The notes under the pieces: generated by a model
Database searches by the model: none
Seen by the model: only the letters and a program-made list of their open reading frames with translations
Told to the model about the DNA's origin: nothing
Assembly: GCF_900112355.1 (NCBI RefSeq)
Contig: NZ_FOLM01000002.1
Span: forward strand, 62,001-126,000
Direction of reading: 5' to 3'
Origin: Streptomyces aidingensis
GTDB taxonomy: Bacteria > Actinomycetota > Actinomycetes > Streptomycetales > Streptomycetaceae
Length of the DNA stretch: 64,000 bases
Shown here: in pieces, positions 26,512 to 36,330 of the stretch
Layout of the letters: every line of letters starts with the position of its first letter
Position numbering within the stretch: position 1 is the stretch's first letter
Program-made: the position numbers and the translations under genes

Positions 26512-27837
26512 CTACTGCCAGGTACGGGGGCGCAGCGGCAGACCGGAGCGCCCCGATCCGGTGGTGCGCACCGCGAGCACCTGGTTGACACCGATCTGCG
26601 CGCGTTCGAAGGCCAGCGCCGAGGCCGCCATGTAGAGCCGCCAGATCCGCGCCCGGGGCGCCCCGGCCAGCTTCACCGCGTCCTCCCAGGACTCCTCCAG
26701 ATTCCGCACCCAGGCGCGCAGGGTCAGTCCGTAGTGTTCACGCAGTGACTCCAGATCGCGGATCTCGAAGCCGGCCTCCTCCAGCAGGGAGACCGTCCGC
26801 CCGACCGGGGACAGCTCGCCGTCCGGGAACACATAGGAGTCGATGAACGGGCTGAGCCGGTAGCCGCGCTCGTCGGTCACGGGCGGCCGGGCGATCTGGT
26901 GGTTGAGCAGCCGCCCGCCGGGACGCAGCAGCGAGTGCAGCCGCCGGGCGTACTCCCGGTAGCGGGCCTCGCCGACATGTTCCGCCATGCCGATGGAGGC
27001 GATGGCGTCGTACGGGCCGTCCGCCGTCTCCCGGTAGTCCTGTACCCGGATCTCGGCCCGGTCGGCCAGCCCGGCCTCCTCGATCCGGCGGCGGGCCAGC
27101 GCGGCCTGCTCGGCGGAGAGGGTGATGCCGACCGCGCGCACCCGGTACTCGCGCACCGCGTGCAGCACCAGCGAGCCCCAGCCGCAGCCCACGTCCAGCA
27201 GCCGGTTGCCCTCGCGCAGCCCCAGCTTGCGGCAGACCAGATCGAGTTTGGCCCGCTGGGCAGACTCCAGATCGGCGCCGTCGCCCCAGTAGGCGCAGGA
27301 GTACACCAGGGTGGGGCCCAGCACCCGGGCGTAGAACTCGTTGCCCACGTCGTAGTGGTGGCCGACCGCCTGCCGGTCGCGGTCCCGGCTGTGCCGCAGC
27401 CCGCTACGGTGGCGGAGCTCCTCGCGCGGCGGGGGCGGGGGCAGCCCGGGACCGGCCAGGGCAAGCAGCCCGGCCGCGGCGGCGAGCCGTTCCCGCGCCG
27501 CACGGTCCCCGGCCGGGCCGGGGCCGGCCCCGGCCGGGACGGCGGCGGGATGGTGCCGGGACGGCTCGCGCTCCCAGACCAGCCCGGCCAGGTTCTGGAG
27601 GGCCAGATACAGATCGCCCTCGATGTCCAGTTCCCCGGCCACCCAGGCGCGGGCCAGGCCGAGTTCGCCCGGCCGGTACAGGATGCGGCGCAGCGCGCGC
27701 CGGTGCCGCACCACCAGGACCGGGGCGTAGGGCTCGCCGGCCACCTCGCTGCCGTCCCAGGCGCGCAGCCCGAGCGGCAGCGGGGCGCCCAGCAGCACCT
27801 CGGCCAGATGGTGCAGCCGCTTCGCAAGCTCTGGCAT
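26512..27837 (-). CDS. cfa: Cyclopropane-fatty-acyl-phospholipid synthase family methyltransferase
   Basis: A 441-residue SAM-dependent enzyme that adds methylene (or methyl) groups to unsaturated phospholipid acyl chains at the membrane. The SAM motif I is LLDVGCGWGSL (about residue 205). The CFA-specific HHYDVGNEFY precedes it, EHVGEARYREY is the bicarbonate/active-site region, and SPFIDSYVFPDGEL follows. The N-terminal 150 residues are the usual CFA lipid-binding part. ATG 27837 was chosen because the frame to 27960 adds only low-complexity residues, although no clear Shine-Dalgarno precedes it. Members include tuberculostearate-type methyltransferases, so the exact product is uncertain. 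Confidence 0.92.
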   Translation of the reverse strand: MPELAKRLHHLAEVLLGAPLPLGLRAWDGSEVAGEPYAPVLVVRHRRALRRILYRPGELGLARAWVAGELDIEGDLYLALQNLAGLVWEREPSRHHPAAVPAGAGPGPAGDRAARERLAAAAGLLALAGPGLPPPPPREELRHRSGLRHSRDRDRQAVGHHYDVGNEFYARVLGPTLVYSCAYWGDGADLESAQRAKLDLVCRKLGLREGNRLLDVGCGWGSLVLHAVREYRVRAVGITLSAEQAALARRRIEEAGLADRAEIRVQDYRETADGPYDAIASIGMAEHVGEARYREYARRLHSLLRPGGRLLNHQIARPPVTDERGYRLSPFIDSYVFPDGELSPVGRTVSLLEEAGFEIRDLESLREHYGLTLRAWVRNLEESWEDAVKLAGAPRARIWRLYMAASALAFERAQIGVNQVLAVRTTGSGRSGLPLRPRTWQ

Positions 27838-28011
27838 GACGTCAAGACAACCACTCACGGGCTCCGGTGCGCAGCCCGGCCGGCCCGCCCGGCGCGGCGC
27901 GGGCGCGCCGGAGCCCGCCCGGACCGTGCCGCGGCCCGGCCGGGCGCCCCGGGAAGACATCCGGGAGGCGGCGCCCGGCCGGGCCGGTACGGTGCGGTGC
28001 GGCCGTGGCCG

Positions 28012-29385
28012 TCAGACGGCGGTCTTGTCCTTGCGCGGCTCGGCAGCGGCTGCCGCGGCGGCCACCGGCCTGGCGGCCTCGTAGAACTCCTCGCGCGGGT
28101 TCTCCATGGCGCCCAGCGAGACCACTTCGCGCTTGAGGAACAGCGCCAGGGTCCAGTCGGCGAAGACCCGGATCTTGCGGTTCCAGGTGGGCACCGCCAG
28201 ACCGTGGTAGGTGCGGTGCATGTACCAGGCCAGCCGGCCGCGCAGCCGGATGTTCATCCCGCCGAACTTGATCATGGCGACGCCCTTGCGCAGACCGAGA
28301 CCGGCCACCGCGCCCTTGTTGGCGTGCTTGTAGTCGGCCTGCGGGAAGCCGCGCAGCGCGGCGATCACATTGTCGCCGAGCCGCCGGGCCTGGCGCAGCG
28401 CGTGCTGGGCGTTGGGCGGGCACCAGTCGCCCTCGCCCGCCACCAGGTTGGGCACCTGGGCGTTGTCGCCGGCCGCCCAGATGTAGTCGGTGCCCTTGAC
28501 CTGGAGGGTGGGCTCCACATCCACATGGCCCCGGGGTCCCAGCGGCAGGCCGTACTCGGCGAGCGTCGGGTGGGGCTTGACGCCGGCGGTCCACACGATG
28601 GTGCCGGAGTCCGCCTCGGTGCCGTCGCTGAGCACCACATGTCCGTCGACGCAGGACTTCATGGAGGTGCCGAGCAGGATCTCCACCCCGCGCTGCTTCA
28701 GATGCTCCCGGCCCCACTCGCCGAGCTTGGGGCCGACCTCGGGCAGAATCCGGTCGGCCACGTCCACCAGCAGGAACCGCATGTCCTCGCGCCGGATGGA
28801 CGGGTAGTACTTGGCGGCGTCCCGGGCCAGGTCCTCGATTTCGCCCACGGTCTCCGCGCCGGCGAAGCCGCCGCCGACGAAGACGAAGGTGAGGGCCTTG
28901 CGCCGGATCTCCGGGTCGGTGGTGGAGTCCGCCTTGTCGAACTGCTCCAGCACATGGTTGCGCAGGCCGATGGCCTCCTCGATGCCCTTCATGCCGATGC
29001 CGTTCTCGGCCAGGCCGGGGATCGGGAAGGTGCGGGAGACGGCGCCGAGGGCGACCACCAGATAGTCGAAGGGCACCTCGTAGGCCGGACCGACCAGCGG
29101 GGCCACGGTGGCCACCCGGCGGTCCTGGTCGATCGTGGTGACCCGGCCGGTGAGGACCTCGGCCTTGGGCAGCACCCGGCGCAGCGGCACCACGACATGG
29201 CGCGGCGAGATGCTGCCGGCCGCCGCCTCGGGCAGGAACGGCTGGTACGTCATGTACGAGCGCGGGTCGACGACGGTGACCGTCGCCTCGCCGTAGCGCA
29301 GCTTCTTGAGAATGCGGCGCGCGGCATAGAGGCCGACATACCCGCCACCCACGACGAGGATTCGGGGACGCTCCGTGGTGCTCAT
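28012..29385 (-). CDS. ndh: Type II NADH dehydrogenase
   Basis: A 457-residue non-proton-pumping NADH:menaquinone oxidoreductase, peripheral on the inner membrane face. The first Rossmann motif ILVVGGGYVGLYAARR (residues 9-24) binds FAD, the second FVFVGGGFAGAETVGE (about 170) binds NADH, and AGDNAQVPN lies in the FAD domain. The C-terminal third is amphipathic for membrane contact. A Rex-like operator sits 36 bp before the ATG, suggesting control by NADH/NAD ratio. The gene stands alone, with cfa downstream after 174 bp. Confidence 0.95.
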   Translation of the reverse strand: MSTTERPRILVVGGGYVGLYAARRILKKLRYGEATVTVVDPRSYMTYQPFLPEAAAGSISPRHVVVPLRRVLPKAEVLTGRVTTIDQDRRVATVAPLVGPAYEVPFDYLVVALGAVSRTFPIPGLAENGIGMKGIEEAIGLRNHVLEQFDKADSTTDPEIRRKALTFVFVGGGFAGAETVGEIEDLARDAAKYYPSIRREDMRFLLVDVADRILPEVGPKLGEWGREHLKQRGVEILLGTSMKSCVDGHVVLSDGTEADSGTIVWTAGVKPHPTLAEYGLPLGPRGHVDVEPTLQVKGTDYIWAAGDNAQVPNLVAGEGDWCPPNAQHALRQARRLGDNVIAALRGFPQADYKHANKGAVAGLGLRKGVAMIKFGGMNIRLRGRLAWYMHRTYHGLAVPTWNRKIRVFADWTLALFLKREVVSLGAMENPREEFYEAARPVAAAAAAAEPRKDKTAV

Positions 29386-29420
29386 GTCTTCGAGTATCCA
29401 CCCGACCGGCGGGGGGTGCT

Positions 29421-29436
29421 CGTGAGGGTCTTCACA
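29421..29436. promoter_or_regulatory. Rex-like operator upstream of ndh
   Basis: CGTGAGGGTCTTCACA matches the Rex consensus TGTGAA-N4-TTCACA at 10 of 12 positions, with one perfect half site. It is 36 bp before the ndh start, where repression would work. Rex is the known redox-sensing repressor of respiratory genes in Streptomyces. Confidence 0.6.
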
Positions 29437-29700
29437 AGCTTCGAGCGCTTTCTGCTACACTCCGCCGCCCGCTGCCGGCCCGGCCGGTCCGCGGACCGCC
29501 GGACGAGTCCGGCTCGGGTCCCGCCACACCGCTTTGAACTGCGGCGACGCCCGGCCGACGGGGGCGGCGCGCCGGGCGTGCGGGCGGCCGTCACCCGGAT
29601 GTCACCGGGCGGACATACCGCCCGGCGGGCCGGCCGGGGCCCGCAGGGGTTGAGCACCGGCCGGGGAGGCCGCGCCAGGGGCCGGGTGGCCCTCTTCTCA

Positions 29701-29716
29701 TGTGAATAACTTCACG
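29701..29716. promoter_or_regulatory. Second Rex-like operator between ppx and ndh
   Basis: TGTGAATAACTTCACG matches TGTGAA-N4-TTCACA at 11 of 12 positions. It lies about 315 bp upstream of ndh and 98 bp past the ppx stop, in a 428-bp gap that otherwise shows no gene. It is followed by the small palindrome CTTCACGAAG. Confidence 0.6.
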
Positions 29717-29813
29717 AAGTATTTCCGGGCCCCTCGGGCGGGTTTGCCCCCCGGCGCCCCGGATGTCCGCCCCGGATGCCGGCCCCCGCCGCCCGGCCGG
29801 ACGGCGGGCCCGC

Positions 29814-30809
29814 TCAGCCGGCGGACCAGGCGATGCCGTCCAGGATGTCGTGCTCGCTGACCACGAGTTCGGGTGCGCCGAGATACTCCATCACCTGGTC
29901 CAGCACCATCGCACCGGCGGTGATGACATCCACCCGCCCCGGGTGGATGACCTTGCGGGCGGCCCGCTCGGCGTGCGTGGAGGACACCAGCCAGGCGGTC
30001 ACCGCGGCGATCGCCGGGCGGTCGAAGCGGGAATGGTGCACGGCGCTCGCGTCGTACTCGTCCAGGCCCAGGGCCAGGGCGGCGACCGTGGTCACCGAGC
30101 CGGCCAGGCCCACCAGGGCGCGCGCCTCGTGCAGCGGCACGGTCCGCTCGGCCTCGGCGAGCGCGGCCCGCACATCGGCGGTGAGCGCCGACAGCCGGTC
30201 CGCGGTGAGCGGTTCCACCGGCCGGCCGTCCTCGGTGAGATGGCGCTCGGTCAGCCGGACACAGCCGATGTCCACGCTGCGCGCGGCCCGCACCCCGTCC
30301 CCCGGAGTGCCCAGCACGAACTCGGTCGAGCCGCCGCCGATGTCCACCACCAGGGCGGGCGCATCGGGCGCCGGCACCGCCCCGGCGCCGGCGAGTTCCC
30401 GGGTGGCACCGGCGAAGGACAGCCGGGCCTCCTCGTCGCCGCTGATCACCTCCGGGAAGACCCCGGTGATCTCGTGCACGCCGCGGGTGAACTCGTCCCG
30501 GTTCCCGGCGTCCCGGGAGGCGGAGGTGGCCACGAAGCGGGTGCGCCCGGGCGGCACCCCGTGCGCCCGGATCACCTCGGCATAGCGGCGGCAGGCGGCG
30601 AAGGTGCGCTCCAGCGCCTCGGGGGCGAGCCGGCCGGTGCGGTCCACGCCCTGGCCCAGCCGGACGATCTCCATCCGCCGGTCCAGATCGGTCAGGGTGC
30701 CGGCGGCCGGGTCGAGTTCGGCGACCAGCAGCCGGATGGAGTTGGTGCCGCAGTCGATCGCGGCCACCCGGACGGGCCCGGGAGCGGCGTCGGGGGCGGG
30801 GGCGGTCAT
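29814..30809 (-). CDS. ppx: Ppx/GppA-family exopolyphosphatase
   Basis: A 331-residue ASKHA-fold phosphatase that hydrolyses polyphosphate or pppGpp. Phosphate-1 motif AAIDCGTNSIRLLV (about residues 16-29), the ATSASRDAGNRDEF region, ISGDEEARLSF, phosphate-2 VVDIGGGSTEFVLG and a GLAGSVTT adenosine-like motif are all present. The length is that of the short actinobacterial form, lacking the C-terminal HD domain of E. coli Ppx. Its ATG overlaps the DUF501 stop by 4 bp, so it is the distal gene of a coupled pair. Confidence 0.93.
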   Translation of the reverse strand: MTAPAPDAAPGPVRVAAIDCGTNSIRLLVAELDPAAGTLTDLDRRMEIVRLGQGVDRTGRLAPEALERTFAACRRYAEVIRAHGVPPGRTRFVATSASRDAGNRDEFTRGVHEITGVFPEVISGDEEARLSFAGATRELAGAGAVPAPDAPALVVDIGGGSTEFVLGTPGDGVRAARSVDIGCVRLTERHLTEDGRPVEPLTADRLSALTADVRAALAEAERTVPLHEARALVGLAGSVTTVAALALGLDEYDASAVHHSRFDRPAIAAVTAWLVSSTHAERAARKVIHPGRVDVITAGAMVLDQVMEYLGAPELVVSEHDILDGIAWSAG

Positions 30810-31405
30810 GACAGCTCCTCCTCGGAACGCGACGGCCCCGCGGGGCCGTCCGGCAACTCGTGCGCGTTTTCACGAACCGGCGCGGGCGGGGCGGCGGCCG
30901 GCACGCACGGCCCCTTGCGCCACCACTCGGGAAGCAGCGCCAGCGCCTCGTCGCCGAGCGGGTTGACGCCGGGCCCGGCCGCCAGGGAGTGGGCGACCAG
31001 CACATGCAGGCACTTGACCCGGTCCGGCATGCCGCCCGCGCTGGGGAATCCGGCCAGCACCTCGATGGCGTCCCGGCGGGCCAGATAGTCCCGGTGCGCG
31101 CGGCGGTAGGCGGCGGCCAGCTCCGGGTCCCGGCCCAGCCGCTCGGTCATCTCCTTCATCAGTCCGCCGGACTCCAGGGTGCCGATGGCGGAGCCGGCGC
31201 GCGGACAGGTCAGGTAGTAGGTGGTCGGAAAGGGGGTGCCGTCCGGCAGCCGGGGAGCGGTCTCCACCACGTCCGGGTTGCCGCACGGGCAGCGGTGCGC
31301 CACGGCCCGCAGGCCGCGCGGCGGTCGGCCGAGCTGCTCCCGGCACGCCTCGATGTCGGCGTCGGTCGGCGGGGCCGGCTCGGTCTGCGGGGGCGGGGTT
31401 TCCAT
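30806..31405 (-). CDS. DUF501 protein
   Basis: A 199-residue protein of the DUF501 family, found between divIC-like and ppx genes in actinobacteria. Conserved features are CREQLGRPPRG, HRCPCGNPDVVETAPRLPDGTPFPTTYYLTCP with three Cys that could bind a metal, and GMPDRVKCLHVLVAHSLAAGPGVNPLGDE. The C-terminus is an unconserved acidic tail. Function is unknown. Conserved linkage to division and polyphosphate genes is the only clue. Confidence 0.93.
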   Translation of the reverse strand: METPPPQTEPAPPTDADIEACREQLGRPPRGLRAVAHRCPCGNPDVVETAPRLPDGTPFPTTYYLTCPRAGSAIGTLESGGLMKEMTERLGRDPELAAAYRRAHRDYLARRDAIEVLAGFPSAGGMPDRVKCLHVLVAHSLAAGPGVNPLGDEALALLPEWWRKGPCVPAAAPPAPVRENAHELPDGPAGPSRSEEELS

Positions 31406-31442
31406 GCTGCGGGGCTCTGCGCTTCCGGCTCGAAGGATGAGG

Positions 31443-31510
31443 CCGGACCGGTTTCCGGTCCGGTCGGTACTGGCGGTACTGGCGGTACAGCGGTACGGGC
31501 GGTACGGGCG
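31443..31510. repeat. Hairpin and 9-bp tandem repeat between divIC-like gene and DUF501
   Basis: A perfect 9-bp stem with TTT loop at 31443-31463 (CCGGACCGG / CCGGTCCGG) is a plausible terminator or attenuator. It is followed by about five imperfect GGTACTGGC-type 9-bp units at 31466-31510. The whole 123-bp spacer consists of these elements. Confidence 0.7.
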
Positions 31511-31528
31511 GGCCGCGGCGCGCCGGTC

Positions 31529-32038
31529 TCAGCGGGTGCGGGGATGGTCGGCACGGTCCACCGTGTCCCAGAGGTTGTCATACCAGGGCCGGCCGGCCGC
31601 GCTCCGGTCGCCGCGGTGCCGCCCGTCCGCCGCCCCGGCGCCGTCCTGCGGCCCCCCGGTCCCCGGCACGGTGAAGCCGATCTCACCGGGCCGCACATAA
31701 TGCAGCCGGCGCCGGGCCTGCTGCTCCACATAGGCCGGATCCTGCCAGCGGGCCTTCTCGTCCCGCAGCTCCTCGACCCGCTCCCGGGTGGCGCGCTCCT
31801 GCCGCCGCAGCTCGTCGTTCTCGGCGCGCTGCGCGATGTACTGGCGCAGCGGGTAGGCCAGCGCGACCACCAGCGTGCACACCACCAGCGCCAGCAGGGC
31901 GGCCCGGCCGGTCAGCCGGGAACGGCGCGGCGGGCGGCGCAGCCGCCGGTTCTGCGCCCGGTAGACCCGGGCCGCGGCCTGCTCGCCCAGCACCCGCAGT
32001 CTGGTGGTCGTGGAGAATCTGCTCCGGCCCGCGGCCAT
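31529..32038 (-). CDS. divIC: Septum formation initiator (DivIC/FtsB-like)
   Basis: A 169-residue single-pass membrane protein. A basic cytoplasmic N-terminus is followed by one hydrophobic helix (about residues 46-65) and an extracytoplasmic coiled coil (QRAENDELRRQERATRERV). The DivIC/FtsB signature DPAYVEQQARRRLHYVRPGE comes next, then a disordered tail ending WYDNLWDTVD. Members link FtsL and FtsQ in the divisome. The position just downstream of eno is conserved in actinobacteria. Confidence 0.93.
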   Translation of the reverse strand: MAAGRSRFSTTTRLRVLGEQAAARVYRAQNRRLRRPPRRSRLTGRAALLALVVCTLVVALAYPLRQYIAQRAENDELRRQERATRERVEELRDEKARWQDPAYVEQQARRRLHYVRPGEIGFTVPGTGGPQDGAGAADGRHRGDRSAAGRPWYDNLWDTVDRADHPRTR

Positions 32039-32132
32039 GCGCTCACCCCTTGCCGACCTCGCCGGACTCGCCGGCCCTACTGACCCTTACCGGCCGCCGC
32101 CGGCCCCTGGCCGGCGGCCCCGCCGGGACGCA

Positions 32133-32173
32133 CCCGTCCCCGGCCACCGTACGGGACGGCGGCCGGGGACGGG
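32133..32173 (-). terminator. Terminator after eno
   Basis: Inverted repeat with 13-bp arms (32133-32145 and 32161-32173) and a 15-nt loop, 42 bp past the eno stop on the minus strand. Confidence 0.6.
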
Positions 32174-32214
32174 GTGAGGACCGGGCACGGCGGACGCCGC
32201 CCGGGCCCCGGGCG

Positions 32215-33764
<1,550 letters not shown>

Positions 33765-33804
33765 CCGTCCCGGCCCGGCCCGAAGGAGAACCGGGCCGGG
33801 ACGG
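33765..33804 (-). terminator. Terminator after rpfA-like gene
   Basis: Perfect 14-bp stem (33765-33778 with 33791-33804) and a 12-nt loop, immediately after the stop of the minus-strand rpf gene. Confidence 0.75.
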
Positions 33805-33810
33805 GGGTGC

Positions 33811-34488
<678 letters not shown>

Positions 34489-34544
34489 TCACCGACGCCT
34501 GCGAGGTGAGCTGTCGGGTTCGGGCGGTGAGTGCCCGGCCGGGG

Positions 34545-34690
34545 CGGAACGTCTGAAGAAACGTTTCGCCGTTGGCTTCACCCCAAGCCGTTCCGAACCG
34601 GCCGCGCTGGCTGCGCTGCCGTTCCGGACCGGCGACGTACCTGGGTCCCCCGCTCCTGCCTGCGGTGCTCGCTATGAACGTTGACATCTC
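34545..34690 (-). ncRNA. ydaO/yuaA-type c-di-AMP riboswitch
   Basis: On the minus strand the rpfA leader contains the two conserved blocks of the c-di-AMP riboswitch, GGAGCGGGGGACCCAGGTA and TTGGGGTGAAGCC, separated by a GC-rich arm. GGCGAAACG follows and the start codon is about 70 nt further downstream. Boundaries are approximate. In S. coelicolor an equivalent element is known to turn down rpfA when c-di-AMP is high. Confidence 0.85.
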
Positions 34691-34752
34691 CGTGGCCGGC
34701 GGCAGGACTCGGCGTTGACGGCCCGGAGCGCCCGTAGGGACGAGCGAGCGCG

Positions 34753-34781
34753 ACACTAGATCGGGCCGGATCACGATTCAA
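34753..34781 (-). promoter_or_regulatory. rpfA promoter
   Basis: TTGAAT (-35, plus-strand 34776-34781) and TAGTGT (-10, 34753-34758) with a 17-bp spacer on the minus strand. It predicts a leader of about 270 nt that includes the whole riboswitch. Confidence 0.65.
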
Positions 34782-34915
34782 GAACGATGAAGATCGAGTC
34801 TCCCGCGTCACTTGACTCCCATTGACACCCATCATCCCAGGTCAGACCAGATGTAAACGGTCAATCCGGGACGGAAAACTCCATCCCGGATCGAGACGAT
34901 GGTCACACCGGCGGC

Positions 34916-36130
34916 TCACTCCAGATTGGCGCCGCGGTACTCCGTGGGGGTTTCCGCCGACTCGTCCGGGGTGTCCGCCGGCCTCTCCCCGGCGGCCTCC
35001 CCGGCGGTCTCTCCGGCGGCCTCCCGGGAGGAGCCGGCACCGCCCTCAGCCGCCGCCTCCGCGGCGGCTTCTGCCGGGGCGTCAGCCCCGGCCTCGCCGG
35101 CGGCCCCGTCCCCGCCCCGGGACTGACCCAGCACCAGCCGCTGCCCCGGAAGGATATGGTCGGGATTGTCCCCAATGACCGTTTCATTGGCCTCGTAGAG
35201 CGCGGTCCAGCCGCCCTCCACGGCGTTCTCGTCGGCGATGCCGCAGAGCGAGTCGCCCTCCCGCACCTCGTACTCCGTCACCCCGGCGTCAGCGGCGTCA
35301 GCGGCGTCAGCGGCGTCAGCGGTGCCGGCCCCGGCCTCATCGGCGGCACCGGCCGCTCCGCCGGCCTTTCCGGCCCCCTCGGCGGGCGCGGTGTCCTCGC
35401 CCCCGGCCCCGGTCCCGGCTCCGGTCCCGGTGCCGTCCTCGCCCGTGGCCCGGGGGGCGGCGCTCTCCGCCGCCCCGGCGGGCGCGTCCCCGTCCTCCGC
35501 ACGGTCGGCGGCACGCCTGCCGGTGCCCGGGGCGTCGGCAAGCTCGGCGTCGCGCGGATCGGGCTCGCCGCGGTGCCGGCCGCCGGAGCGGTCCGCGGCC
35601 TCCTCCCGGGCCTCCTCGGCCCCGGAGCCGGTCAGCACCCCGGTGTCCGAGGCGGCGTCGGCGACGGCCTGTGCCGCGGCCTGCGCCGGTGAACCGGCCG
35701 GGGCCTCGTCGCCGGCGCCGTCGGCGGCGCCCTCACCCCGGCTGTACTCCCGCTGGAGCCCGCTGGTCAGCGCGCAGGACGGAAACGCCGCGGTGCCCTC
35801 GCCGGCCAGAATGCGTTCCGCCACGGTGATCTGCTGACTGCGGCTGGCCAGATCCGGCCGGTCGGCCAGCTCCTCGCCGCCGTACTGCTGCCAGAGGCTG
35901 AGCGGCAGCGCCAGGCCGCCGTAGTAGCCGTTGCCCTCGTTGGCGGTCCAGGTGCCGCCGGTCTCGCACTCGGCGACCCGGTCCCAGGTGGAGCTCTCCA
36001 CCGCGGCCGCCGACCCCGCCGTCAGCAGTGGCAGTGCCACCCCTGCCACGCCTGCGCCGGTGACCCCGGCGGTGACCAGAACCTGCGGTGCCTGTCGGGG
36101 GCGGCGGTGGCGCCCATTGCCGGAAAGCAT
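34916..36130 (-). CDS. Rpf-family protein with LysM and long acidic linkers
   Basis: A 404-residue second resuscitation-promoting factor. The start MLSGNGRHRRPRQAP matches the first Rpf N-terminus and is followed by a signal peptide. The Rpf domain reads SSTWDRVAECETGGTWTANEGNGYYGGL. A roughly 150-residue Ala/Asp/Glu/Gly linker includes (ADA)n encoded by four 9-bp GCGTCAGCG units at 35287-35322. A LysM (YEVREGDSLCGIADEN ... ILPGQRLVLG) follows. An extra acidic tail of about 60 residues follows the LysM, which is unusual. GAGGAAGG lies 13 nt before ATG 36130. Divergence after paralogous duplication with rpfA is likely. Confidence 0.92.
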   Translation of the reverse strand: MLSGNGRHRRPRQAPQVLVTAGVTGAGVAGVALPLLTAGSAAAVESSTWDRVAECETGGTWTANEGNGYYGGLALPLSLWQQYGGEELADRPDLASRSQQITVAERILAGEGTAAFPSCALTSGLQREYSRGEGAADGAGDEAPAGSPAQAAAQAVADAASDTGVLTGSGAEEAREEAADRSGGRHRGEPDPRDAELADAPGTGRRAADRAEDGDAPAGAAESAAPRATGEDGTGTGAGTGAGGEDTAPAEGAGKAGGAAGAADEAGAGTADAADAADAADAGVTEYEVREGDSLCGIADENAVEGGWTALYEANETVIGDNPDHILPGQRLVLGQSRGGDGAAGEAGADAPAEAAAEAAAEGGAGSSREAAGETAGEAAGERPADTPDESAETPTEYRGANLE

Positions 36131-36254
36131 GACGACCAGTGGACCTTCCTCGGATCTTCGCGGCTCGCAGCAAGCCGCCTGGCAGCCCCGCACCACCCCG
36201 CCCAACCGGCCCGGAGACCCGGCCCGTTGCGAACACGGGTGCGGTTGACGGCAG

Positions 36255-36284
36255 AAGCTAGCCTGCTCTCCCGTCCGGTTACAA
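36255..36284 (-). promoter_or_regulatory. Promoter of the second rpf gene
   Basis: TTGTAA (36279-36284) and TAGCTT (36255-36260) with an 18-bp spacer on the minus strand, about 125 bp before the ATG. The leader is shorter and does not show the ydaO blocks, so the two rpf genes appear to be regulated differently. Confidence 0.5.
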
Positions 36285-36330
36285 GCCGGTCCCGCACGGA
36301 TCACGCGTAGATCACATTACTGAGGGAGCA

